Assembly (NCBI GenBank): GCA_937893125.1
Contig: CALBHW010000048.1
Location: forward strand, 1-23,581
Origin: an uncultured Clostridia bacterium
GTDB lineage: Bacteria > Bacillota > Clostridia > Christensenellales > UBA1242
Direction: 5' to 3'
Length of the DNA: 23,581 nucleotides
A program made the translations under genes and the position numbers. The notes under the pieces were generated by a model, which saw only the letters and a program-made list of their open reading frames with translations, did not search any database and was not told where the DNA came from. Positions 6,757 through 14,698 of the stretch are shown here, piece after piece (within the stretch, counting starts at the first letter, position 1; each line of letters opens with the position of its first letter).

Positions 6757-7314
6757 ATGTATTATTTGGAAAAAATTAAACAACTAAAGGCGGAATGTGA
6801 GAGAGAGTTTGAAAGTTTTAGAAAAACCACTTGTTGCTTCACGGGGCATAGACCGCAGGGGTTGCCTTGGGGGTTCAATGAGGGGGATGAAAGGTGTTTG
6901 AAAATGGTGGTGGTGCTTGAAAAGGAAATTGTAAAGGCAATTCAAGACGGGTACAGCGTTTTTATTTCTGGTATGGCGCTTGGTTTTGATATGATTTGTG
7001 CGGAAAAGGTGTTAGAGTTAAAAACGAGTTATCCACATATAAAACTTATTGGCGCTCTTCCATGCAAGGCGCAAGACAAGTTGTGGAGAGAAAAAGACAA
7101 GGAACGGTATAGGAAAATGATTTCTAAACTTGACGGCGTTAGGTGTATATATGATGATTATATTGGAGCTAAGTGTATGCTTGAGCGCAACCGCTTTATG
7201 ATAAACAATTCTTCGCTTGTCATTGCACTTTTTAATGGAAAAAATGGCGGGACAAAGAAAACTTTGGACTTTGCAAAAGAACAAGGGTTAAAAATTGTTG
7301 TTTTGGAGCCTTAA
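6757..7314 (+). CDS. SLOG-family protein of the YpsA/DUF1273 type
   Basis: This 185-aa Rossmann-like protein carries CCFTGHRPQGLPWG at residues 26-39, the FTGHR motif of the YpsA/DUF1273 branch of the SLOG superfamily. It then has ISGMALGFDM and a C-terminal NGKNGGTKKTLDFA. SLOG proteins are predicted to bind nucleotides or nucleotide-derived ligands; YpsA itself affects cell division in Bacillus, and other branches appear in conflict systems. The frame is open from 6640, but ATG 6757 with TAGGAG 8 nt upstream is the clear start, and the extra 39 residues lack conservation signals. It is divergent from the small HTH array and may share its control region. The function here is unknown. Confidence 0.85.
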   Translation: MYYLEKIKQLKAECEREFESFRKTTCCFTGHRPQGLPWGFNEGDERCLKMVVVLEKEIVKAIQDGYSVFISGMALGFDMICAEKVLELKTSYPHIKLIGALPCKAQDKLWREKDKERYRKMISKLDGVRCIYDDYIGAKCMLERNRFMINNSSLVIALFNGKNGGTKKTLDFAKEQGLKIVVLEP

Positions 7315-7436
7315 ATTTTAAAAGCGTGTAAGAGATAAGGTATATTGTAAATATTATAAACCAAAAACAAAATTGTTTTCCTTTGCATAAAGAAAGAGTG
7401 AAGATTTTATTGTTTTTGGGGAATAATTATACTTGT

Positions 7437-9776
7437 ATGGGACTTTTTGGATTAAAAAAGAGCGAAAATAAAAAGATTTTAAGGTTTGTGAGCGCGGGGA
7501 GCGATTTTTTTAGTGCGCTTTTTTGCGGGTCGTCAAGGGTGGGGGCTGTTGTTCTTGGGGGCGCAAAAAGGGAAAATATTAGACTAAATGATAGTAGGGT
7601 ATTTAAAGACGGATTTTGTGGTTGTGCACATAGTGAAGATGTTTTGTCAAGTGAAAACAACATAATTGACGGCAAAAAAACGCGGGAACAAATTACTAAA
7701 CTACTTAAAGCGCAAGACTATAACGATGCGGAAAATTATTTGACGGATACTCTTTGGGGCGCGGGATATACTTGTCAAAAAATGGAGACAATGGGTGTTG
7801 TAGACGTTTTTATCGACCACCAAGATTTGGGACTTGTGAGCGATTATCATAGGTCACTTAATATGGAAACGGGCGAAGTTCGCGTTGACTATGCAGTGAG
7901 CGACGGGCGAATTGAAAGGCGGGTTTTTGTCGATAGGGAAACGGATGTTGTATGCATTCGAGTAGATTCGACACGTGATAGGTTTTTGGAAGTTGAAGTA
8001 GGGCTACAAGATGTAGATAGAGAAAAAAAAGGAAAAATTGCGCTTGAAAAAGACCTTATTATTTACGAAAACGAGCAAAACGGTGTGAAATTTGGCGCGG
8101 TCGGTCGAATTGTGAGTTCGGGAGAAGTAGACAAAACGACGGATAGTTTTGTTGTCAGCAACACAAAATGCGTGTATTTTTTTGTAAAGACTTTTGTGGA
8201 AGATGAAAAAGGTGATTTTTTAAACACAACGATTGATGTTTTAAACAAAATTGATTTTGAAGAAGCCTTTGTGCGGACGTCAAGTTTTATGAAAGAAAAA
8301 ATGAATCTTACAACAATTGATTTTTTTGATAGTTGCAAGATCCCGATTGAAAACCAACTTATTGAGACAAAGCAAGGAAAGATCACGGGCAGTTTGGTCG
8401 AAAAAATGTATAACTATGGAAAATACCTCTTTTTGTGCGGGTTCGACGGCAAATTTAGTGGCGGGCTTTTTTATCAAAACGGACTGAATTTGCTTATAAA
8501 CAACCATGTTGTTTTATCAAGAATGCTCAGTTTTACCTTCCAAAATGGACTTTTTGGTGCCGTGAAGCCTATTTTGTTGCGTTTTTGCGAAAAAAAAGAA
8601 CAATATCACAATCTTGCTAATAAACTTTTCGGGTGCGACGGAATTTTTGTGCCTGCAAACGAAGATTTGTTCTCTGGCGCTCCAAGTGATATTACTGTTT
8701 GCAACCTTTTAGATAAAAATATTGGAAGCGAAATAAGTTTGATTATAAATAGTTATGTCAAGCAATCGGGCGATGTCGATTTTCTAAAAAAGCAAGGCTA
8801 CGACTTTATCCGTGGCGTTGGGGACTTTTATTTGTCGTTTTTTGATTTAAACACAACTTCGCATTCTTTTGACTCTCCTTTTGGGGTGTCTAGCAACTCG
8901 AAATGCGAAAACACGGGGCGGTGCATTGCGTCAAACTGCGTGAGCGATTTTATGGGCGCGAAGGTTGTTTTTTACATTTTAGCAAAACTTTGCGTTGTGG
9001 CGGGACGCGAAGAAGATATGCAAAAGTGGGAGGACGCTTTAGGGAAAGTTCCTGATGTCGAAGTCGACAATCACGGGATAATCAAAGAGTACAATAGCAA
9101 CCTATTTTTAGGTTCGAATAGGTCGCCATATATTTCTTATCTTTTCCCTTACAATGTCGGTTCTAAGCCTATCGCGACAAAAAAAGATTACGAGACGCTT
9201 GTTGCAAATACCATAAAGTACAAATATTTAAGTGCTCTTGGCTATATGGGAAGTGCAGAACTTATTGACCTTGCGCTTGCACTTTTTACATGCGGAGAAG
9301 GGCGAGACGGGGGCGAGATTTTAAACTCAATTTTGACGGGGTTTTTATCAAGCAACCTTATCATTGAAGAGTACGACAAGGGGTGCTTGGGGTTCGGGGA
9401 TGGCGTTACAAAATTTGGGAATTTGACGATTGACAAAAATCTTTGTTTGTGCAAATGCCTTCAAAATATGTTTGCAATATGTAGCAATAACAACATATTT
9501 TTGTTTGATAGTCTGCCAGAGTATTCAAAAAGAATGCGAGTGATGGGACTTAGATTGTCATATGGACTTACGATAAATATTGATGTGAATTTAAAGAAAA
9601 AGGTCGCAAAAGTTAGAATAAAAAGTTTAGAGCAAGAGTCGATAAATATCTTTTTACCTAATAGCGTAAGAAGAGTTAAAGGTAAGAATTTGCCAGAAAT
9701 TGATTTTGTCCAAAATGTGCTAAATGGCGTGGTTTTACCTAAAAATAAATATAAAAAAATTAAGGTTTTCTTTTAG
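7437..9776 (+). CDS. Divergent glycoside hydrolase family 95-like protein
   Basis: The ~779-aa protein matches the layout of GH95 (alpha-L-fucosidase/galactosidase type). It has an N-terminal GSSRVGAVVLGGAKRENIRL (residues 31-50; family pattern GNGRLGAMVFGG..E.I.LN). It then has YHRSLNMETGEVRVDY near residue 136, like the usual RxLDLxTA segment, and a helical barrel with GIIKEY...SPYISYLFPYNVG near 547-575. Family members there read GQLQEW...HRHxSHLF, so the His residues are replaced. No signal peptide is evident, so a cytosolic role is likely. The start is uncertain: the frame is open to TTG 7383, ATG 7437 lacks a good ribosome site, and GTG 7398 is possible. It could be an inactive or re-purposed member. 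Confidence 0.62.
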   Translation: MGLFGLKKSENKKILRFVSAGSDFFSALFCGSSRVGAVVLGGAKRENIRLNDSRVFKDGFCGCAHSEDVLSSENNIIDGKKTREQITKLLKAQDYNDAENYLTDTLWGAGYTCQKMETMGVVDVFIDHQDLGLVSDYHRSLNMETGEVRVDYAVSDGRIERRVFVDRETDVVCIRVDSTRDRFLEVEVGLQDVDREKKGKIALEKDLIIYENEQNGVKFGAVGRIVSSGEVDKTTDSFVVSNTKCVYFFVKTFVEDEKGDFLNTTIDVLNKIDFEEAFVRTSSFMKEKMNLTTIDFFDSCKIPIENQLIETKQGKITGSLVEKMYNYGKYLFLCGFDGKFSGGLFYQNGLNLLINNHVVLSRMLSFTFQNGLFGAVKPILLRFCEKKEQYHNLANKLFGCDGIFVPANEDLFSGAPSDITVCNLLDKNIGSEISLIINSYVKQSGDVDFLKKQGYDFIRGVGDFYLSFFDLNTTSHSFDSPFGVSSNSKCENTGRCIASNCVSDFMGAKVVFYILAKLCVVAGREEDMQKWEDALGKVPDVEVDNHGIIKEYNSNLFLGSNRSPYISYLFPYNVGSKPIATKKDYETLVANTIKYKYLSALGYMGSAELIDLALALFTCGEGRDGGEILNSILTGFLSSNLIIEEYDKGCLGFGDGVTKFGNLTIDKNLCLCKCLQNMFAICSNNNIFLFDSLPEYSKRMRVMGLRLSYGLTINIDVNLKKKVAKVRIKSLEQESINIFLPNSVRRVKGKNLPEIDFVQNVLNGVVLPKNKYKKIKVFF

Positions 9777-9786
9777 GGAAAATGTT

Positions 9787-9815
9787 TTGACTTTTTTTTA
9801 TGTTTGCGGTACAAT
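9787..9815 (+). promoter_or_regulatory. Promoter of the 156-aa gene
   Basis: TTGACT (9787-9792), exactly 17 bp, TACAAT (9810-9815). It lies about 45 nt before the ATG of the next gene. Confidence 0.7.
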
Positions 9816-9859
9816 AAAAAAGAATTATTACTGCTTGTTACTAAAAAAAAGGAGTAAAT

Positions 9860-10330
9860 ATGTTTTTTGAAAATTATCAAAATTGGGACAACCTTAGTTT
9901 AAGCGAAAAGAAAAATTGCGTTGCGGGTTGCGTGAAATTTTACGAAGATAGGACAGTGCAATATATTTTATCCAACCTTCCAGTGGATAAGGCGGGAGAG
10001 TATAAAAGAGAAGCGGTCAAACTTGAATTCGTCGAGAATCAAGACAAAGATGTCGCATTTTCGGACAATGCAGTTAGCGTTCTTCTTGGGGCGTTAAGTG
10101 GCGCGAAAAAGGACTTGTTTTTTAAAGTTGCTCAAAACACCATATGTGCAGTCTTTGCAAATATGTTTAAAAACACATCGTCAAATGCGGGAAGAAAAAC
10201 AAAATTCAGTAGTATTGCGGGCGGATTTCTTGCGTCAATTACAAGTGAATTCGCGAAAGGCGAACAATTTGAAAGCGATATGATGGAAGAATTTGCGTCT
10301 GTTTTTGCGCAAGAAGCGGTTTTGGAATAG
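9860..10330 (+). CDS. Unrecognised 156-aa protein
   Basis: I do not recognise a family. The gene has a strong AGGAG site 6 nt before its ATG, its own promoter, and a good terminator after it, so it is a real single-gene unit. The product appears cytosolic and mostly helical: an acidic N-terminal third (MFFENYQNWDNLSLSEKKN), a moderately hydrophobic middle (VLLGALSGAKKDLFFK) and an acidic C-terminus (SDMMEEFASVFAQEA). No signal peptide, metal-binding cluster or catalytic motif is visible. Confidence 0.82.
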   Translation: MFFENYQNWDNLSLSEKKNCVAGCVKFYEDRTVQYILSNLPVDKAGEYKREAVKLEFVENQDKDVAFSDNAVSVLLGALSGAKKDLFFKVAQNTICAVFANMFKNTSSNAGRKTKFSSIAGGFLASITSEFAKGEQFESDMMEEFASVFAQEAVLE

Positions 10331-10365
10331 GTGCTAAAAACAGATAAAAAAATATTGATTAAATA

Positions 10366-10396
10366 AAAATGACATATCAACCGATGTGTCATTTTT
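10366..10396 (+). terminator. Intrinsic terminator after the 156-aa gene
   Basis: AAATGACATATC pairs with GATGTGTCATTT (one G:U pair) around a 4-nt loop and is followed by T6. The A-run on the left could let it act on the other strand too. Confidence 0.88.
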
Positions 10397-10438
10397 TAAC
10401 CCATTCAAATCTAAATTAAGTCTTAACAAATTAAAGAA

Positions 10439-10468
10439 TAAAAAGGCATTTCATTTGATATGTCCTTT
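10439..10468 (-). terminator. Terminator overlapping the murG stop codon
   Basis: On the minus strand AAAGG-A-CAT pairs with ATG-CCTTT (one bulged A) and is followed by a T-run. The stem begins within the last codons of murG. Confidence 0.6.
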
Positions 10469-11510
10469 AAGATTTTTTCTTTATCACATCTAAAATGACA
10501 TTAACAATATTTTTGTTGCCGTTTGAGTAAATGTTGCTAATTTTTGTTTTGTGAGTAAAAAGGTAGTCAATATTTTTTTCTAAGGTGGCGGGAGTTAAGT
10601 CATCTTGAGCTAAAACCCTTGCAAGACCTTTTTCTTCAAAATATTTTGCGTTGTCTACTTGGTCGCCACGCGATGACTTGCTTTTTGGAAGGGGAATAAG
10701 GAGCATAGGCTTTTTTAGATATAGCAACTCGCAAATGGCGTTACTTCCAGCACGTGACACGACTACATCGGCGGTTGCAAAAAGGTGTTCAATGTTTGAG
10801 CAGAATTCCATTTGAAAATAGTGCGGGCTTGCAATTTTCTTGCCTTTATTTTTTCCGACAAGGTGGATTATGTTGTATTTTTGGGTTAAGGTTTTAAGAG
10901 AAGAAAAAACAACTTCGTTTAACTTTTCCGCGCCCGTCGAGCCACCTGTTACAAGAACAAAGGGAAGGTCGTCTTTAAACCCTGTCATTTTTAGCCCCAT
11001 TTCTTTTTGACCTTTGCCTAAACTCTCGCGAATTGGAGACCCCGTGTAGACGGCTTTTTTTAAATTTTCGCTTGTTTTTTCAAAAGTTGTGCACATTTTT
11101 GACGACAACTTGTAGATAACTTTGTTTGCTTTGCCCATTGTCATATCGGACTCGTGCGATACAACGGGAATTTTAAGTAGATAAGACGCAACGCACACGG
11201 GAAGTGAAACATAGCCACCCTTTGAAAAGACTATGTCGGGTTTAATTTCTTTCAAAACCTTTTTAATTTTATGTACGCATGAAAGAAGTTTGAAGGGAAG
11301 TGCGACATTGCATAACTTGCACGATTTGTTTCTTTTGCAAGTTGGAATTTCGACAAATTTTATGTCGGGATTTTTTTGGACGAGTTCTTTTTCTATGCCG
11401 TTTCCGCCAAGATAGTAGATTTCGTCAAAATGTTTTTTAAGTTCGGGAATAAGGCTCAAATTTGGAATGACGTGCCCGCCAGTTCCACCGCCAGTTAAAA
11501 CGATTTTCAT
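10467..11510 (-). CDS. murG: UDP-GlcNAc:undecaprenyl-PP-MurNAc-pentapeptide GlcNAc-transferase (MurG)
   Basis: MurG adds GlcNAc to lipid I to make lipid II on the inner face of the membrane. The 347-aa protein has the lipid-substrate G-loop TGGGTGGHV (residues 6-14), HESDM at 119-123, a second glycine loop VTGGSTGAEKLNE, and the UDP-GlcNAc site SRAGSNAICELLYL...DQVDNAKYF. The HESD form, instead of the HEQN of classical MurG, marks a MurG subtype common in low-GC Gram-positives. There is no ribosome binding site: a TACAAT box ends six bases before the ATG, so the mRNA may be leaderless. It is divergent from floA, and no mur or fts gene is adjacent. Confidence 0.93.
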   Translation of the reverse strand: MKIVLTGGGTGGHVIPNLSLIPELKKHFDEIYYLGGNGIEKELVQKNPDIKFVEIPTCKRNKSCKLCNVALPFKLLSCVHKIKKVLKEIKPDIVFSKGGYVSLPVCVASYLLKIPVVSHESDMTMGKANKVIYKLSSKMCTTFEKTSENLKKAVYTGSPIRESLGKGQKEMGLKMTGFKDDLPFVLVTGGSTGAEKLNEVVFSSLKTLTQKYNIIHLVGKNKGKKIASPHYFQMEFCSNIEHLFATADVVVSRAGSNAICELLYLKKPMLLIPLPKSKSSRGDQVDNAKYFEEKGLARVLAQDDLTPATLEKNIDYLFTHKTKISNIYSNGNKNIVNVILDVIKKKS

Positions 11511-11516
11511 ATAATT

Positions 11517-11522
11517 ATTGTA
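11517..11522 (-). promoter_or_regulatory. murG -10 element, predicted leaderless start
   Basis: TACAAT on the minus strand is separated by six bases from the murG ATG (11510). The start point is then predicted at or next to the A of the ATG. There is no Shine-Dalgarno sequence between and no clear -35. Confidence 0.5.
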
Positions 11523-11589
11523 TGTAAAATGTCTAAATTTTAATCTATCAAATTTTTAAAAATTGGGTCTTTATTTTTTGTTTTCCCTA

Positions 11590-11598
11590 TGATATAAT
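11590..11598 (+). promoter_or_regulatory. floA extended -10 promoter, predicted leaderless start
   Basis: TGATATAAT is a TG-n-TATAAT extended -10 element. Six bases separate it from ATG 11605, so transcription should begin at the start codon. No -35 is evident, as is usual for extended -10 promoters. Confidence 0.65.
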
Positions 11599-11604
11599 AG
11601 GTCT

Positions 11605-12609
11605 ATGGAAAATATGTTGGGTTTAACGAGTGGATATATTGTAGGAATTGTTTTAGGGAGTGCTTTTATTGTAGCGCTTGCCCTTTTTTGCGTTTTGGTA
11701 CCTGTAAAAGAATATTTTAAGTGCCTTTTTTCAAAATGTCACGTGAGTGCCGTGGCTCTTCGCGCGATGAAAATGCGTAATTTGCCTTGCGCTCTTATTA
11801 CTGAGTGGTACATTTATTCTAAAAACGCTGGACTTAATCTTCAAATTAAGGACTTGCAAAACCATTATGGCTCGGGTGGCAACCTTCAAAATGTTGTGAG
11901 CGGTCTTGTTTACGCGCAAAATGCGAGTGTTGATTTATCGTTTGATAGTGCAAAAACACTTGACCTTGAAGGACGCGATATTAAGGAAATTATCGAAGAA
12001 TGTATTAAAATTACAACTTTTGAAACGGGGGCGTTTAAGACTGTGTCTTATGATAATAGGGAAATTCTTTTTAATGTCGCACTTAGTGTTAAAACAAGCC
12101 TTGATAGGCTAATAGGCGGAACAAAAGAAGATACTTTGATTGCAAGAGTAAAGGAAATTTTTATTTGTATGGTCGCGGAAGATAATGCAAAAGACGCAAT
12201 AAAAAGTTGCGACATTTATGCAAAAAACGCCGAACTAAAAGGAATTGACAAGGACAGTTTTTATAAGGTTGTAAGTATTGATGTAATAAGCGTTGAACTT
12301 GGAAAAGATTACGAGTATGAAAAGACACTCGAAAATGACGAGCATAATGAAAGAATGGAGATTATATCTCTTCAAAAAGAAAAGGCGCAAAAAGAACTCG
12401 ACGAGCAAAATTTGAGAAATAGGGCACAACAAGAGCTTTTTGAAAAGGCAAAGGCGGAAAAAGAGATGTCACTTGACGTGATAAATAAGGTTAACGAAGG
12501 CAAAATTACGATGGTTGATTACTATAAACTTCAAAACCTTATTGCGGACACCGAAATGAGAAAATCTATTTTGAGCAGTCTTGATAGCGATAAAAAGACG
12601 GCAAAATAA
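11605..12609 (+). CDS. floA: Flotillin-like protein FloA
   Basis: FloA forms membrane assemblies that organise functional microdomains in Bacillota. The 334-aa length is close to that of B. subtilis FloA. The N-terminal hydrophobic hairpin or anchor is residues 9-35. Next come family signatures: KNAGLNLQIKDLQNHY, GGNLQNVVSGLVYAQNA, then LDLEGRDIKE. A charged coiled coil (about 245-290) leads to the C-terminal EGKITMVDYYKLQNLIADTE, which closely resembles the DYYKMKNIQADTDMR end of FloA. The start is ATG 11605; a second ATG at 11614 is possible with a weak AGG. Its usual partner, the NfeD-like YqeZ, is not seen. A different membrane protein follows. Confidence 0.9.
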   Translation: MENMLGLTSGYIVGIVLGSAFIVALALFCVLVPVKEYFKCLFSKCHVSAVALRAMKMRNLPCALITEWYIYSKNAGLNLQIKDLQNHYGSGGNLQNVVSGLVYAQNASVDLSFDSAKTLDLEGRDIKEIIEECIKITTFETGAFKTVSYDNREILFNVALSVKTSLDRLIGGTKEDTLIARVKEIFICMVAEDNAKDAIKSCDIYAKNAELKGIDKDSFYKVVSIDVISVELGKDYEYEKTLENDEHNERMEIISLQKEKAQKELDEQNLRNRAQQELFEKAKAEKEMSLDVINKVNEGKITMVDYYKLQNLIADTEMRKSILSSLDSDKKTAK

Positions 12610-12738
12610 GTAATAAAAGTTAAAACATTTCATAAATTTAGGATAAGGATAGTAAACTAATTTTTTTTAAATTGCTTTAAAATTTTATGTGAAACGGGCG
12701 TTTTAATTAAAAAAATCAAATAAAAAGGAGAGTGCAAA

Positions 12739-13362
12739 ATGGATATTTGGATACTAATTTTAATAATTTGCATAGTCGTATTTGTGCTTGCTTTTTGCAT
12801 TCTTTATCACAAAAAGATTGGCGTTTTTTTTAAAAAAATAGGTGGCGGAATAAAAGCATTTTTTGGACTTTTTAGAAGAAAAAAAGTGAAAATGACAAAA
12901 GAACAAAAGAAAAATCGCGCGTCAAAAAGCGAAATGCAATCGCGCCCTGTCCTTCTTCTTCCAAACGCAACGGCAAAAAAGGAAGAAGAAAAAAAAGAGC
13001 CAAAAAAAGAAGAGGAAAAACCAAAACAAAGCGCGGTGGATACTGTGAAACTTGGTGGAAAATTTGTTGCGTCAAATAAAGATATTATTGAAGAGCAAAA
13101 TTTTGAGCATAAGAAAAAGGCAATGCAAGAGGACTTTGAGAAATTTCTTGAAGAACTTGAAGCGGGGCAAAATGAAGAAGATGACAATCTAGACGACTTT
13201 TTTAATGAGCAAGAAGAAAGGACAGAAAATCATGTTATTAGGAAGGTTAGAAAAAACAACTCGGTCAAAGTAGACGGAGAAGATGTCGATTTAGCAAAAC
13301 TTCCACCAAAAATTAGACGCCTTCTTTTGTCAGGAATGCTTGATAGAAAAGATGACAACTAA
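12739..13362 (+). CDS. Single-pass membrane protein with charged cytosolic tail
   Basis: The family is not recognised. The 207-aa protein has an N-terminal transmembrane helix (about residues 3-23, ILILIICIVVFVLAFCIL) followed by a basic stretch KKIGVFFKK...FRRKKVK, so the bulk lies inside the cell. The middle is a low-complexity Lys/Glu region (about 78-95) and a predicted acidic coiled coil (about 120-165). The end, LPPKIRRLLLSGMLDRK, is compact and could be a binding motif. AGGAG precedes the ATG. It lies 129 nt after floA on the same strand with no terminator seen between, so co-transcription and a role at FloA membrane sites are possible, but that is position-based only. Confidence 0.82.
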   Translation: MDIWILILIICIVVFVLAFCILYHKKIGVFFKKIGGGIKAFFGLFRRKKVKMTKEQKKNRASKSEMQSRPVLLLPNATAKKEEEKKEPKKEEEKPKQSAVDTVKLGGKFVASNKDIIEEQNFEHKKKAMQEDFEKFLEELEAGQNEEDDNLDDFFNEQEERTENHVIRKVRKNNSVKVDGEDVDLAKLPPKIRRLLLSGMLDRKDDN

Positions 13363-13390
13363 AAAGTATTGAAAGTTATTTAAGATTAGT

Positions 13391-13425
13391 AAAAGGTTTT
13401 ATCAATTGTGGTAAAACTTTTTTTT
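13391..13425 (+). terminator. Intrinsic terminator after the membrane-protein gene
   Basis: AAAAGGTTTTATC pairs with GGTAAAACTTTT (G:U pairs allowed), followed by a T-run of eight. Confidence 0.82.
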
Positions 13426-13499
13426 ATTTATGCTCTAAATTTTAATTTTTGTTACGTGAAATTTTTTAAACTAATCATTTGTCAAATTTTTGTTTAAAG

Positions 13500-13649
13500 A
13501 AAACTTCCGTTATCGGAAGTTTTAGCCTAAAAAGTGACGAAATATTTCCGTTATCGGAAATTATGGGTTGTAAAAATGATAAAATATTTCCGTTATCGGA
13601 AATTTTAACGCAAAATCTGTTTGACAAATTTCCGATAGGGGAATATAAT
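13500..13649 (+). promoter_or_regulatory. Fic-gene promoter with four helically phased operators
   Basis: Three dyads share the core TTCCG-TTAT-CGGAA: 13500-13523 (10-bp perfect arms), 13544-13561 and 13586-13603 (7-bp arms). A fourth, degenerate copy, ATTTCCG-ATAG-GGGAA (13628-13643), lies in the 17-bp spacer of a perfect promoter, TTGACA (13621-13626) and TATAAT (13644-13649). The centres are at 13511.5, 13552.5, 13594.5 and 13636.5, so spaced 41, 42 and 42 bp, about four helical turns. The Fic protein downstream has an N-terminal HTH and is the obvious candidate autoregulator. Confidence 0.88.
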
Positions 13650-13665
13650 AAAATGGGAGTAAAAA

Positions 13666-14556
13666 ATGGATTTTGTATCAGTTGCTGAAATTGCAAAAAA
13701 ATGGAATATAAGTGAGCGAATGGTTAGAAATTATTGCGCGCATGGTAGAATTTCTGGGGCTTTTTTAACTGGCAAAACATGGAATATTCCAAAAGATGCA
13801 ATAAAGCCTGAAAGGGAAGGTAAAAGAGCAGGTAGCGCAAATGTGTTACTTAATGTTTTAAAAGAGCAAAAAAGTACAAAATTGAGTGGTGGAATTTATC
13901 ATAAAACACAAATTGAGTTGACATATAATTCCAACCACATTGAGGGTAGCACTCTAACGCACGACCAAACGAGATATATCTTTGAAACTAATACAATCGG
14001 TGTTGAAAGCGGTGCGCTTAATGTCGACGATGTTGTCGAAACGGCAAACCATTTTAAGTGTGTTGATTATATTATTGATAACGCCTTGAAACCACTTTTG
14101 GAGAATATAATAAAGGATTTGCATTTTATTTTAAAGAATGGAACGAGTGATAGCAGAAAAACTTGGTTTAATGTGGGCGATTACAAAAAATATCCAAATG
14201 AAGTTGGCGGTGAAGAAACTTGTTCGCCTGAAAAAGTTAAAGAAGAAATGAAAAAACTTTTGTCATCATACAACGACATTAAAAATAAATCGTTTGAACA
14301 AATTTTGGATTTTCACGCAAAATTTGAGTCCATTCATCCTTTTCAAGACGGAAATGGTCGCGTTGGGCGACTTATAATGTTTAAGGAATGCTTGGCAAAT
14401 AATATTGTGCCTTTTATTATTGACGAAGAACACAAAATGTTTTATTATCGCGGTTTAAAGAAGTGGAGAGAAGAAAAAGGATATCTAATTGATACATGCC
14501 TATCTTGCCAAGATAAGTACAACGCGTGGCTTGAATATTTTAAGATTGGTTATTGA
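13666..14556 (+). CDS. Fic-family AMPylase-type protein with N-terminal HTH
   Basis: This 296-aa protein has two parts. Residues 1-48 form a MerR/excisionase-like HTH (VSVAEIAKKWNISERMVRNY, then GRISGAFLTGKTWNIPKDAI). The rest is a Fic domain with the catalytic loop HPFQDGNGRVGR at 224-235 (His224) and an N-terminal inhibitory motif S89-NHI-E93-G94, as in class II Fic proteins whose glutamate blocks ATP binding. Fic enzymes usually transfer AMP to hydroxyl side chains. The start has GGGAG 6 nt upstream. No separate antitoxin gene is adjacent, which fits built-in inhibition. The operators upstream suggest that it represses itself. Its target is unknown. Confidence 0.93.
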   Translation: MDFVSVAEIAKKWNISERMVRNYCAHGRISGAFLTGKTWNIPKDAIKPEREGKRAGSANVLLNVLKEQKSTKLSGGIYHKTQIELTYNSNHIEGSTLTHDQTRYIFETNTIGVESGALNVDDVVETANHFKCVDYIIDNALKPLLENIIKDLHFILKNGTSDSRKTWFNVGDYKKYPNEVGGEETCSPEKVKEEMKKLLSSYNDIKNKSFEQILDFHAKFESIHPFQDGNGRVGRLIMFKECLANNIVPFIIDEEHKMFYYRGLKKWREEKGYLIDTCLSCQDKYNAWLEYFKIGY

Positions 14557-14698
14557 TTTTTGTTTGATGTGACAAGATGACTACTGGAAACTAAGAAATT
14601 TATATAGGCAAAATACTATGAAAAATACAATTTTTAGGATTGTAAATTTTAAGAGAAATACTAAAGGGTTTAAATTATAAGGGAAAACTAAAAGAAAA

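Noticed and set aside
12807..13187. 126-codon minus-strand ORF, Ser/Phe-rich
   Set aside because: It is the complement of the Lys/Glu-rich membrane-protein gene; a composition artefact.
13480..13485. TGTCAA giving a minus-strand TTGACA that mirrors the Fic -35
   Set aside because: No acceptable -10 lies 16-18 bp away on the minus strand, and no minus-strand gene follows.
13475..13696. ORFs on both strands across the TTCCG repeats
   Set aside because: Their repeated residues (for example SFSL, FPLSEI) come from the operator dyads, and they overlap the Fic promoter and start.
14618..14680. 20-codon ORF (MKNTIFRIVNFK...) between the Fic and HAD genes
   Set aside because: Only a weak TAGG upstream and no supporting feature; likely chance in AT-rich DNA.
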